In this document: piece by piece, positions 1-4,864 of the stretch
Position numbering within the stretch: the stretch's first letter is position 1
Layout: each line of letters begins with the position of its first letter
NCBI GenBank assembly: GCA_964349415.1
Contig: CAYGGJ010000022.1
Span: 1 to 13,294 of the forward strand
Reading direction: 5' to 3'
Source of the DNA: 2-01-FULL-40-42 sp964349415
GTDB lineage: Bacteria; Patescibacteriota; Microgenomatia; UBA1406; GWC2-37-13
DNA: 13,294 nucleotides
Notes under the pieces: model-generated
What the model was told of the DNA's origin: nothing
The model's database searches: none
Seen by the model: only the letters and a program-made list of their open reading frames with translations
Position numbers and translations under genes: made by a program

Positions 1-293
1 GTTGGTTTTTTTAAGGTTTTTGAGACAACATATTTTGTAATTTTGTTTACTTGAGGCCACGTCTCTGTGTGCTCTGGCCAATATCCCGCCCAGATGTCAT
101 ATGTTTTGCGTCCAAGAAGCAGGTCGTATTTTCTTTTCATCTGTTTATTCATTTCTCTCCCCGATACTTCATCAAAGTAGGGAAAAGTCCATCCTCCATA
201 TTTGAAACCTCCCGAAGTATCTTCCTTTGGACCACCTGGGGCTTGCATAACGCCGTCGAGGGAAATAAATTCAAGAACAATTATTTTCCTCAT
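1..293 (-). CDS. RibD C-terminal/dihydrofolate reductase-like family protein, partial (3' end beyond the window edge)
   Basis: The open frame starts at the ATG at 293 and runs off the left edge after 97 codons. The N-terminus (MRKIIVLEFISLDGVMQAPG) is the first beta strand and loop typical of the RibD C-terminal/DHFR-like fold found in YyaP/YwjB-type proteins. The later segment DLLLGRKTYDIWAGYWP (about residues 57-73) matches the family's conserved 'LLGRxTY..W..yWP' stretch, which contacts the NADPH-binding core. Family members are assumed to be NAD(P)H-dependent reductases, but the substrate of stand-alone copies is usually unknown, so true folate reductase activity should not be assumed. 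It lies 12 nt downstream of the DUF1801-like gene and is probably cotranscribed with it. It has a clear Shine-Dalgarno sequence (AAAGGAG, 6 nt before ATG), unlike the leading genes in the window. The family call is confident; the specific function is not. Confidence 0.88.
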   Translation of the reverse strand, partial: MRKIIVLEFISLDGVMQAPGGPKEDTSGGFKYGGWTFPYFDEVSGREMNKQMKRKYDLLLGRKTYDIWAGYWPEHTETWPQVNKITKYVVSKTLKKP

Positions 294-298
294 ATAGA

Positions 299-306
299 AT
301 CTCCTT
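299..306 (-). promoter_or_regulatory. Shine-Dalgarno site of the RibD/DHFR-like gene
   Basis: The minus strand reads AAAGGAGATTCT followed by a few bases and the ATG at 293. It is the only strong SD sequence in the window and it serves an operon-internal gene. This fits a split in which leading genes are leaderless and internal genes use SD or coupling. Confidence 0.7.
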
Positions 307-740
307 TATCTTACTGCTTTTTTTACGAGAGCGACAATCTTTTTTTCTTCGACAGGAGTTAACTTTTGCAGTGCAAAGGTGGTCGGCCACATGTCGTCTT
401 CATCAAGCTTCGCGGCATCGTTGAAACCTAATGTGGAGTACCTCGCTTTGAACTTATCGGCATTTTGGAAAAAACAAACAACCTTTCCATCCTTATTTGC
501 ATACGCAGGCATTCCATACCAAGTCTTAGGAGAAAGAGTTGGTGCGTTGGCTTTGATGAGTGCATGAAGCCGTTTGCCCATGGCATGATCCGGTTCCGGC
601 ATCTTGGCAAGAGCTTTGAGGACGTCACTTTCTCCTTGAGCTTTATTTTTGTTTGACCGTGCTTCCGCCATCAGCTCTTTAGCGCGCTCCTTCATCGCCG
701 CCCGCTCAAAGTCCGAGAATCCCTTCGGCGTCTTTTTCAT
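306..740 (-). CDS. DUF1801 (YdhG-like) domain protein
   Basis: The protein is 144 residues and soluble, with no signal peptide or membrane segment. A charged, coiled N-terminal third (residues 1-45, rich in K, E and A) is followed by a core with the motif TWYGMPAYANKDGKVVCFFQ at about 73-92 and FKARYSTLGFND at about 97-108. These are hallmarks of DUF1801/YdhG-like proteins, whose best-known relative is the Bacillus iron chaperone Fra. Whether this subgroup binds iron is unknown. The gene leads an operon with the RibD/DHFR-like gene (12-nt gap). The ATG at 740 is supported by a TATAAT box at 748-753, which leaves only 7 nt before the ATG and no SD. The promoter lies inside the last codons of the upstream frameshifted gene. 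The family assignment is good and the role is unassigned. Confidence 0.82.
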   Translation of the reverse strand: MKKTPKGFSDFERAAMKERAKELMAEARSNKNKAQGESDVLKALAKMPEPDHAMGKRLHALIKANAPTLSPKTWYGMPAYANKDGKVVCFFQNADKFKARYSTLGFNDAAKLDEDDMWPTTFALQKLTPVEEKKIVALVKKAVR

Positions 741-747
741 AAAAAAT

Positions 748-753
748 ATTATA
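748..753 (-). promoter_or_regulatory. -10 box (TATAAT) of the DUF1801-like gene
   Basis: A perfect TATAAT on the minus strand ends 7 nt before the ATG at 740. No good -35 is visible 16-18 bp upstream. Transcription would start at or within 1-2 nt of the start codon, predicting a leaderless message. Confidence 0.6.
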
Positions 754-1135
754 TCACGAAGAAAAATTTGGCTCCGAGGAATGGATGATGTTAGAAACTG
801 TTACAACCTTGGAATTTAAAGGAGAAAAGTTATCTAGGAGTGGCGCACTTGTACAATCTTTGAAATCTACTGTCTTCAACAACTCTACCGCAGCTTTTTC
901 CTGAGTGACATCTGCACAGCTGGTATTCATAGTCACTTCCACCTGATACTTTCGCTGTTCGGCGACATATCTCGCCTGATTTACAAAGCGGAACTCTTCT
1001 TGCTGCATCTGACCCTGTAGTTTTACTTTTTTGAAGAGCGAAAACAGAGATTAGAATTGCAATGACGGCAAGTATGATTCCCAGAAGAACAAGGGGATTA
1101 GATTTTTTTGAAGAAGATGACTTTCTTTTAGCCAT
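754..1135 (-). pseudogene. membrane-anchored hypothetical protein interrupted by a frameshift
   Basis: Two overlapping minus-strand frames look like one gene. The frame starting with ATG 1135 encodes a Lys/Ser-rich start (MAKRKSSSSKKS) and one hydrophobic helix (NPLVLLGIILAVIAILISVF, residues 13-32). It then degenerates into an unlikely Cys/Arg-rich tail ending at 830. The +1 frame is open from about 1050 to its stop at 754 and carries a plausible soluble domain (KKVKLQGQMQQEEFRFVNQA onward). Removing one base between about 1010 and 1050, for example from the six-base homopolymer at 1027-1032, gives a single protein of about 126 residues: a short cytoplasmic tail, a membrane anchor and an extracytoplasmic domain of about 90 residues. 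It could be a sequencing error, a true mutation, or transcriptional slippage on the homopolymer. No family was recognised. A strong promoter precedes it. Confidence 0.6.
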
Positions 1136-1142
1136 TACCTAA

Positions 1143-1171
1143 TTTATATAGGTCGCTATTTAGTTTGTCAA
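1143..1171 (-). promoter_or_regulatory. sigma70-type promoter, near consensus, of the frameshifted anchor gene
   Basis: On the minus strand TTGACA (1166-1171), a 17-bp spacer and TATAAA (1143-1148) form an almost perfect promoter. The ATG at 1135 begins 7 nt after the -10, so the transcript is expected to be leaderless. A promoter this intact argues that the downstream gene is, or recently was, expressed. Confidence 0.75.
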
Positions 1172-1176
1172 TAGGC

Positions 1177-1207
1177 AAAAAAAACGTGGCTCGCCTTGGT
1201 TGACGAG
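1177..1207 (-). terminator. possible weak intrinsic terminator after the PsbP-like gene
   Basis: Just after the stop at 1216, the minus strand can form a 4-5 bp stem (CTCG at 1204-1207 pairing with CGAG at 1190-1193) with a loop of about 8-10 nt. Five nt later comes a run of eight T (1177-1184). The stem is short and offset from the T-run, so this is only a possible terminator. The same bases belong to direct repeat A. Confidence 0.3.
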
Positions 1208-1214
1208 GTCAGAA
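1187..1214. repeat. direct repeat A (partner of 1933-1960)
   Basis: The forward sequence TGGCTCGCCTTGGTTGACG, three variable bases, then TCAGAA matches 1933-1960 at 24 of 28 positions, in the same orientation. It ends directly at the stop codon of the 1216-1896 gene, so copies A and B bracket that gene and its promoter. The minus-strand reading ends in GAGCCA, resembling the 3' end of the tRNA-Asn at 2624. Confidence 0.7.
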
Positions 1215-1215
1215 C

Positions 1216-1893
1216 TTATTTTAAGAACTTGAATGTTGTGAGCATTTGATTAAATATGGAGACATATTTAATTTCTGATGGATATGAAAGTAGTCCGCTA
1301 TATGGATTCAGCCAAACATCAATATAACTAGTGTTATCTTTCGTAAAGAAAACATGTAGAACTCCGCCCATTGAAGGAATCGTATTAGATCTGTATACCT
1401 TGTATGAAGCCACTTCCCCCTCGGAAAACTCAACAAAACTTTTATCTTCTAGGTAGCCTAATGCAATTTCTTTTAATGGCTTCTTCTCAGGATTCTTATA
1501 TTTTGTAAAATTGACGTGATAGACAATGGGTTCGGGACCCTCTCCAAATTTTTCGTTGGAAACAAGGGAGATAATTGTCGAGTCTTCTTGAACGCTCGGC
1601 TTAACTTCTTTCCAATTCTCTGGGTATTTTATAGAAAAACCGTACTGGTCAGATGAATAGGTTTTCCAATTAGACATTTCATCTTTAGGAATTGCCCGAG
1701 TTTCAGAAGGGGCGGGATTAGTTTTTTTCGTTTCTTTTTGACCTAGTGTAGTCTTAGTCTGCTTGTTAACAAAATAATAGGTAGCCAAGGACGATAAAGT
1801 AGCGATTAGTAACCCTCCTAGTATGAAAAGCAGTATTCTAAGGAAAAGGTTTGTATTATTAGTCGGAGTTTGTGAAGTTTGAACTGGATCCAT
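1216..1893 (-). CDS. membrane-anchored protein with PsbP-like extracytoplasmic domain
   Basis: The protein is 225 residues from the preferred ATG at 1893. A GTG at 1896 in the same frame would add one residue. It has a short Thr/Asn/Gln-rich cytoplasmic tail, one membrane helix (about residues 16-42) and a Lys/Pro-rich linker. Then comes a domain opening with WKTYSSDQYGFSIKYPENWK and ending in FNQMLTTFKFLK, the usual start and end of small PsbP-like domains in anchored proteins of CPR and other bacteria. The biochemical role of such proteins is unknown; the domain presumably sits outside the membrane. The ATG at 1893 is favoured over the GTG because the predicted -10 ends 7 nt before it, the spacing seen elsewhere here, against only 4 nt for the GTG. 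The gene and its promoter lie between two 28-bp direct repeats. Confidence 0.75.
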   Translation of the reverse strand: MDPVQTSQTPTNNTNLFLRILLFILGGLLIATLSSLATYYFVNKQTKTTLGQKETKKTNPAPSETRAIPKDEMSNWKTYSSDQYGFSIKYPENWKEVKPSVQEDSTIISLVSNEKFGEGPEPIVYHVNFTKYKNPEKKPLKEIALGYLEDKSFVEFSEGEVASYKVYRSNTIPSMGGVLHVFFTKDNTSYIDVWLNPYSGLLSYPSEIKYVSIFNQMLTTFKFLK

Positions 1894-1900
1894 CACTTCA

Positions 1901-1930
1901 AGAGTACCAGAAAAAAAGACTCGATGTCAA
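1901..1930 (-). promoter_or_regulatory. promoter of the PsbP-like gene
   Basis: The minus strand carries a consensus TTGACA (1925-1930), an 18-bp spacer and a weak TACTCT -10 (1901-1906), 7 nt before the ATG at 1893. No SD is present, so a leaderless transcript is predicted. The -35 directly abuts direct repeat B. Confidence 0.5.
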
Positions 1931-1932
1931 TT

Positions 1933-1960
1933 TGGCTCCCCTTGGTTGACGCATTCAGAA
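1933..1960. repeat. direct repeat B (partner of 1187-1214), tRNA-3'-end-like
   Basis: It matches repeat A at 24 of 28 positions. Read on the minus strand, its last 20 bases (GCGTCAACCAAGGGGAGCCA) agree at 16 of 20 positions with the last 20 bases of tRNA-Asn at 2624-2643, including the encoded CCA. It cannot fold as a tRNA, so it could be a relic of a tRNA 3' end or chance similarity. Confidence 0.6.
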
Positions 1961-2022
1961 ACAGGGAACTTGAGTTTGAATACGACCATAACATGCTGAA
2001 GAACTTCAACTTGCAACTTTGA

Positions 2023-2028
2023 TAGACT
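2023..2028 (+). promoter_or_regulatory. possible -10 box (TAGACT) of the VTT-like gene
   Basis: TAGACT ends 6 nt before the ATG at 2035. The thioredoxin gene at 13211 has the same hexamer at the same spacing. No convincing -35 is visible and no SD is present. Confidence 0.4.
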
Positions 2029-2034
2029 TAAACT

Positions 2035-2592
2035 ATGCGATCTTGGAAGTCATATAAGTATAAAAATCTTACATTTCTTTTTTTAAGCTTGCTGCTTGCT
2101 ATATACCTTTTTAGAAATGAGACCTTTCACTCATATCTTCTTCACTTAGGAAACCTCGGGTATATAGGAGCCTTTATTGGGGGTATTTTATTTGTTTCAA
2201 CTTTTACCGTTGCCACAGCCACTTTAATTCTTTTAGTTTTAGCAGAAGGTTTGAACCCTGTTGAAATTGGGCTTGTTGCTGGAGCAGGTGCAGTTATTGG
2301 GGACGTGTTGATCTTTCACTTTATTAAGGATGGTCTTTCGGGTGAAGTAAGGTCTCTTTATAATCAAGTAAGTGGTCGTCATTTAACAAAAGTTATTCAC
2401 TCAAGATACTTTAGTTGGACATTCCCCGTCATAGGAGCACTTCTTATTGCTTCACCTCTACCTGACGAGATAGGTATAAGTCTGATGGGTATTTCAAAGA
2501 TGAAGTTCTCCAATTTCCTAGTACTATCATTTGTACTCAACAGCATTGGCATCTTCATAATAGTAACCGCATCAACGGTTATTAAACCATAG
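2035..2592 (+). CDS. polytopic membrane protein, DedA/VTT-like
   Basis: The protein is 185 residues with about five or six hydrophobic segments (roughly residues 10-26, 42-58, 60-72, 78-97, 128-141 and 160-181). The segments GAGAVIGDVLIFHFIKDG (about 83-100) and ASPLPDEIGISLMGISK (about 139-155) resemble the paired re-entrant helix motifs of DedA/VTT (SNARE-associated Golgi) proteins: a glycine-rich helix with a conserved Asp, then a Pro/Asp-containing loop and a helix. DedA proteins are implicated in lipid-carrier flipping and membrane homeostasis, but this protein is divergent and shorter than typical DedA members. It could instead be an unrelated small integral membrane family. It stands alone on the plus strand between repeat B and tRNA-Asn. 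The start fits a leaderless transcript from TAGACT at 2023. There is no partner gene to suggest a function. Confidence 0.65.
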   Translation: MRSWKSYKYKNLTFLFLSLLLAIYLFRNETFHSYLLHLGNLGYIGAFIGGILFVSTFTVATATLILLVLAEGLNPVEIGLVAGAGAVIGDVLIFHFIKDGLSGEVRSLYNQVSGRHLTKVIHSRYFSWTFPVIGALLIASPLPDEIGISLMGISKMKFSNFLVLSFVLNSIGIFIIVTASTVIKP

Positions 2593-2623
2593 TTTAGACT
2601 GTTGTAAGGCTTTAAACTTTACT

Positions 2624-2699
2624 TGGCTCCCCCGGGTGGACTCGAACCGCCAACCTTGCCCTTAACAGGGGCCTGCTCTGCCAATTGAGCTACAGGGGA
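2624..2699 (-). tRNA. tRNA-Asn (anticodon GTT), CCA encoded
   Basis: The 76-nt cloverleaf has acceptor TCCCCTG/CGGGGGA (one G-T pair), D-stem GCTC/GAGC, anticodon loop CTGTTAA with GTT, T-loop TTCGAGT, discriminator G73 as expected for tRNA-Asn, and an encoded CCA (2624-2626). Two stem positions do not pair: G27/A43 in the anticodon stem and C51/A63 in the T-stem. The stop codon of the upstream GIY-YIG gene lies inside the 5' end of this tRNA (2690-2692 = G10-A9-T8). No promoter is evident between the two, so the tRNA is probably transcribed through the GIY-YIG gene and released by RNase P. Confidence 0.92.
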
Positions 2700-2941
2700 A
2701 TGTGCTTTTTCAAAGACTCTCGTCCTCGATAGCTTTTTAGTTGCCTTTCTCTAATCAAGGCTTCTTTTCTGTTTTCAACCTCTTCTTTATAGATCAAGCT
2801 CCACTCGCCGCTAAAACGTGCCGTAAAACTATTCTTGAATCTTTTATCTTTGTGTAAATTTAATCTCTCTTCTAAATACTTTGTTTGTCCAATATAAAGT
2901 TTCTTCTTTGCCTTATTGTATAGTACATAAACAAAATACAT
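2690..2941 (-). CDS. small GIY-YIG endonuclease-domain protein
   Basis: The protein is 83 residues and consists only of the GIY-YIG nuclease core: MYFVYVLYN at the N-terminus (the GIY strand), LYIGQTKYLEERLNLH (about 15-30; the YIG strand, then the conserved Arg in the following helix), and a C-terminal RERQLKSYRG-type segment with Glu63 before Arg64. Single-domain proteins like this (UPF0213/YhbQ-type) are common in CPR genomes. Most have no known target, although the family includes homing and repair nucleases. Its last residues (IPL) and TAG stop are encoded by the 5' end of tRNA-Asn, and its start lies 7 nt after a duplicate of the 5' half of that tRNA. This arrangement suggests it arrived with, or acts at, the tRNA-Asn locus. 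No SD is visible at the start. Confidence 0.88.
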   Translation of the reverse strand: MYFVYVLYNKAKKKLYIGQTKYLEERLNLHKDKRFKNSFTARFSGEWSLIYKEEVENRKEALIRERQLKSYRGRESLKKHIPL

Positions 2942-2948
2942 ATTCTTC

Positions 2949-2990
2949 GCCTGCTCTGCCTCCGCCAGCTGGCGGATGGCTACAGGGGAA
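2949..2990 (-). repeat. duplicated 5' half of tRNA-Asn with a palindrome replacing part of the D-arm
   Basis: Two 12-base blocks are identical to tRNA-Asn: 2979-2990 equals 2689-2700 (acceptor 5' strand through position 11) and 2949-2960 equals 2671-2682 (D-arm 3' side into the anticodon stem). Between them the tRNA's six bases (2683-2688) are replaced by 18 bases holding the palindrome at 2961-2976. There is no anticodon loop or 3' half, so this copy cannot make a tRNA. It lies immediately upstream of the GIY-YIG gene. Confidence 0.9.
2961..2976. repeat. 16-bp perfect palindrome TCCGCCAGCTGGCGGA
   Basis: The bases are fully self-complementary. With the flanking tRNA-derived GCC and GGC (and a small bulge) they can form a hairpin of about 11 bp. 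It is far more GC-rich than its surroundings, resembles REP-like palindromic units, and sits exactly in the D-arm of the tRNA-Asn remnant. Confidence 0.85.
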
Positions 2991-2997
2991 GTATCCT

Positions 2998-3006
2998 ATT
3001 TTACCA
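2998..3006 (-). promoter_or_regulatory. extended -10 promoter reading into the tRNA remnant, GIY-YIG gene and tRNA-Asn
   Basis: The minus strand reads TGGTAAAAT (TG-n extension plus TAAAAT at 2998-3003). The predicted start is within 1-2 nt of the remnant's 5' end, so this is probably the original tRNA-Asn promoter, now separated from the intact tRNA by about 290 bp. No -35 consensus is visible. Confidence 0.5.
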
Positions 3007-3036
3007 AAAAGATTGATCTTCTTGTTCTGACCTTCT

Positions 3037-3045
3037 TGGTATAAT
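3037..3045 (+). promoter_or_regulatory. extended -10 promoter (TGGTATAAT) of the DUF6766-like gene
   Basis: A TG-n extension and perfect TATAAT (3040-3045) end 6 nt before the ATG at 3052. No SD is present, which places the transcription start on the A of the start codon. It is divergent from the tRNA-Asn/GIY-YIG promoter. Confidence 0.7.
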
Positions 3046-3051
3046 CTGGGC

Positions 3052-3720
3052 ATGAAGAAAGTAAAAAAGTTTTTTCGGGAAAATTCGCTAACTATAGTTA
3101 TGCTCGGATTGTTCGTACTTTTCCTTGTTGGACTAAGTATCTCCGGTAGCTCCAGTTACAACGAGGAGCAAAAAGATCACGGGGAAAAAACAATTACATA
3201 TCAAGAATACTTAACTACTGCGCATTTCCAGGAAGCAATTTTTGAAAACTGGGAAAGTGAATTTTTGCAGATGTGGGCTTTTGTAATTTTAACAGTTTTT
3301 TTAAGACAAAAGGGCTCATCAGACTCTAAAAAACTTAGAGGAAAAGAGGACGTCGATACATATTCAAAATATTCCCTTCTTCGTAGTAATACACTGAGAA
3401 AAAAAGTCAGAGCTCTAGGTCATGCGCTATATTCTCATTCCCTTGGTCTTGCACTATTGCTTCTTTTTATAGTCTCGTTTGTCTTTCATGCGATCTCCGG
3501 TACACAAGTCTTTAATGAGGAGGCGATTGTCCACGGTTCAAAAACTGTTACGGTAGTGGAATACGTACAAGATCCGCAATTTTGGTTTGAATCTTTTCAA
3601 AATTGGCAAAGTGAGTTCTTGGCGGTCGGAGCGCTTACTGTGCTTTCAATTTACTTACGTGAGCGGGGCTCTCCCGAATCTAAACCTGTAGGCAAATCCC
3701 ATAAGCAAACTGGAAAGTAG
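3052..3720 (+). CDS. DUF6766-like membrane protein with two repeated halves
   Basis: The protein is 222 residues and made of two similar halves (about 13-94 and 131-212). Each half has a hydrophobic helix, an SG...NEE...HG-K-T segment (YNEEQKDHGEKTIT against FNEEAIVHGSKTVT), a conserved NWESEFL (66-72) or NWQSEFL (184-190), a second helix, and an LR-GS-SK ending (FLRQKGSSDSK against YLRERGSPESK). This matches the DUF6766 family as remembered, a group of uncharacterised integral membrane proteins with conserved NW-SEF motifs. The predicted topology is four helices, with both conserved loops on the same side of the membrane. Function is unknown. The gene is monocistronic, with a leaderless start from an extended -10. 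Confidence 0.8.
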   Translation: MKKVKKFFRENSLTIVMLGLFVLFLVGLSISGSSSYNEEQKDHGEKTITYQEYLTTAHFQEAIFENWESEFLQMWAFVILTVFLRQKGSSDSKKLRGKEDVDTYSKYSLLRSNTLRKKVRALGHALYSHSLGLALLLLFIVSFVFHAISGTQVFNEEAIVHGSKTVTVVEYVQDPQFWFESFQNWQSEFLAVGALTVLSIYLRERGSPESKPVGKSHKQTGK

Positions 3721-3770
3721 CGGGCTATAAATCTCAAACGATTAAACATCCCAACAATTTTTCTCTCGTG

Positions 3771-3776
3771 TATAAT
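3771..3776 (+). promoter_or_regulatory. -10 box (TATAAT) of the 3785 gene
   Basis: A perfect TATAAT ends 8 nt before the ATG at 3785. No SD and no clear -35 are visible. The first AUG would lie at or within a few nt of the transcript's 5' end. Confidence 0.55.
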
Positions 3777-3784
3777 GTCCCTCA

Positions 3785-4240
3785 ATGAGTGTCGCTGTGG
3801 AAAGGAGTACTCCAAAACCTGATGAAATGACAGGCGCTCAAAATTTTGTCCAACTTTTTGACACTCCTCAATTCAGTTATTTGCGTACAAGTAGAGTAGA
3901 AATAGATATCTACCGCTCGGTTGCATTAGGCCGATCTCCACAAATAGGAATACTTGTCGTCGAACCTGGACGCAAAGGTCTGAAGCTTGAGTACCAACCT
4001 GGGTCTGAAGAAGAGCCGAGTACTTCGTGGGGGGCAGAAATTAGCCATAATGGTTTTATTCATGGGGTACGCAATATCGGGCGGCAAACTCTTGGCGAGA
4101 TCTTGGGCTTCCTAGTTGATACGGAAGCAGAACCAGACAAACCAAAGTTTCAAAGACTTGCGGTAGATTTAGAAACTATGGAAACCGTCAGCTTCATTCA
4201 TGCTGAAAGAGTTCAGGCCTTTCCTAAAACGGGAGTGTGA
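3785..4240 (+). CDS. uncharacterised soluble protein, 151 residues
   Basis: The family is not recognised. It has no signal peptide or membrane helix and is mixed alpha/beta in character. It opens with a polar segment (residues 1-18) and includes PQIGILVVEPGRKGLKLEY (about 53-71), a central SWGAEISHNGFIHGVRNIGR (about 82-101) and an acidic/charged C-terminal third. The start is supported by a TATAAT 8 nt upstream. The gene is convergent with the exonuclease gene and their 3' ends overlap by 17 bp (4224-4240), so both frames encode protein there. Nothing in the context gives a role. It is probably a real gene, given codon-like composition and a well-placed promoter. Confidence 0.65.
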   Translation: MSVAVERSTPKPDEMTGAQNFVQLFDTPQFSYLRTSRVEIDIYRSVALGRSPQIGILVVEPGRKGLKLEYQPGSEEEPSTSWGAEISHNGFIHGVRNIGRQTLGEILGFLVDTEAEPDKPKFQRLAVDLETMETVSFIHAERVQAFPKTGV

Positions 4241-4802
4241 GATGGGTGGAGGTATCTTTAGGCGCCTCAAAATATTTTTTCCAGTCTACGATAATCGGCA
4301 CTTTCTGCACATCCTGTAAATAAAAAATCTTGTTATTCTGTACTCCATAATCAAAAAGTTCTTTGGTCAACATGACATCATCCGTACAATACTTTATCAG
4401 CTCGTCCCATTTACCTTCTCGGTAATAATTTATCGCAAGGAGACCGTGTCCGGTCTTTCCCTTTCCCAAAGTAGCTTTCAAAATATCATGCAGTGCTCTC
4501 CTGCTCCCAATCTTTTCTCTGATCTCCTCCAGTATGTCCATGACCGGAAGTTTTTTTAAATCTCCGGGATAATACGGTTGGAGTACTGTCATGTCGAAAT
4601 GATTGATGTTGAATCCTATGATGTATGAGGCGTTTTCCAAAATTCTGAATAGCTCCTGCAGTTCGTTTTCTTTAAAGGCCATTACCTTCTCGGTTGAGTA
4701 CTGATAAACTCCTGCCAATGAAATCCCTAGTTTAGAAGCATCAGGACTCTCACGAAAAGATTTTTTTGTCTCAATATCTAAAATGACGGGAAGTTTTCTC
4801 AT
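4224..4802 (-). CDS. DEDDy-type 3'-5' exonuclease/RNase H-like protein
   Basis: The protein is 192 residues. Catalytic motifs of the DnaQ-like DEDD exonuclease fold are in order: Exo I with D9 and E11 (VILDIET), Exo II with D70 (IIGFNINHFD), and Exo III with Y138 and D142 (YCTDDV), the Y-x3-D spacing of the DEDDy class. D89 (PVMDI) matches an accessory position common in polB-related and YprB-like exonucleases. Such enzymes remove nucleotides from DNA or RNA 3' ends using two metal ions. The substrate here is unknown and there is no attached polymerase or helicase. It is shorter than DNA polymerase proofreading domains with extensions, consistent with a stand-alone nuclease. Transcription is probably from the 4815-4842 promoter. 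The 3' end overlaps the convergent 3785-4240 gene. Confidence 0.78.
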   Translation of the reverse strand: MRKLPVILDIETKKSFRESPDASKLGISLAGVYQYSTEKVMAFKENELQELFRILENASYIIGFNINHFDMTVLQPYYPGDLKKLPVMDILEEIREKIGSRRALHDILKATLGKGKTGHGLLAINYYREGKWDELIKYCTDDVMLTKELFDYGVQNNKIFYLQDVQKVPIIVDWKKYFEAPKDTSTHLTLPF

Positions 4803-4814
4803 AAGATTTACATA

Positions 4815-4842
4815 AATATACTGGACAGGTGCTTAAACTCAA
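4815..4842 (-). promoter_or_regulatory. possible promoter of the exonuclease gene
   Basis: The minus strand has TTGAGT (4837-4842), a 16-bp spacer and TATATT (4815-4820). The -10 ends 12 nt before the ATG at 4802 and no SD is visible, making this the loosest promoter-to-start spacing among the leading genes here. Confidence 0.4.
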
Positions 4843-4864
4843 ACGTTTAAATACAACAATGAAG

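Noticed and set aside
51..362. Plus-strand open frame of 103 codons at the left end
   Set aside because: It is antisense to the RibD/DHFR-like reductase and the end of the DUF1801-like gene, whose minus-strand frames show clear family motifs. Its own product is Phe/Ser-rich and unlike a protein family.
767..798. A third copy of the 28-bp repeat inside the frameshifted gene
   Set aside because: Only the ends (TTTGGCTCC and AGAAAC) match and the middle is unrelated, giving about 20 of 32 positions. It is too weak to call a repeat copy.
1024..1034. Programmed -1 frameshift at an A AAA AAG heptamer in the anchor gene
   Set aside because: The reading phase is CAA AAA AGT, so the heptamer is not in the required phase, and the shift needed is +1. 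An indel or transcriptional slippage fits better.
1187..1960. Integron cassette with attC-like ends
   Set aside because: No GTTRRRY core site or paired imperfect palindrome was found in the repeats, and no integrase gene is present.
2624..2990. Group I intron in tRNA-Asn encoding the GIY-YIG protein
   Set aside because: The tRNA at 2624-2699 is complete and uninterrupted. The other copy lacks the anticodon loop and 3' half, so there are no exons to splice.
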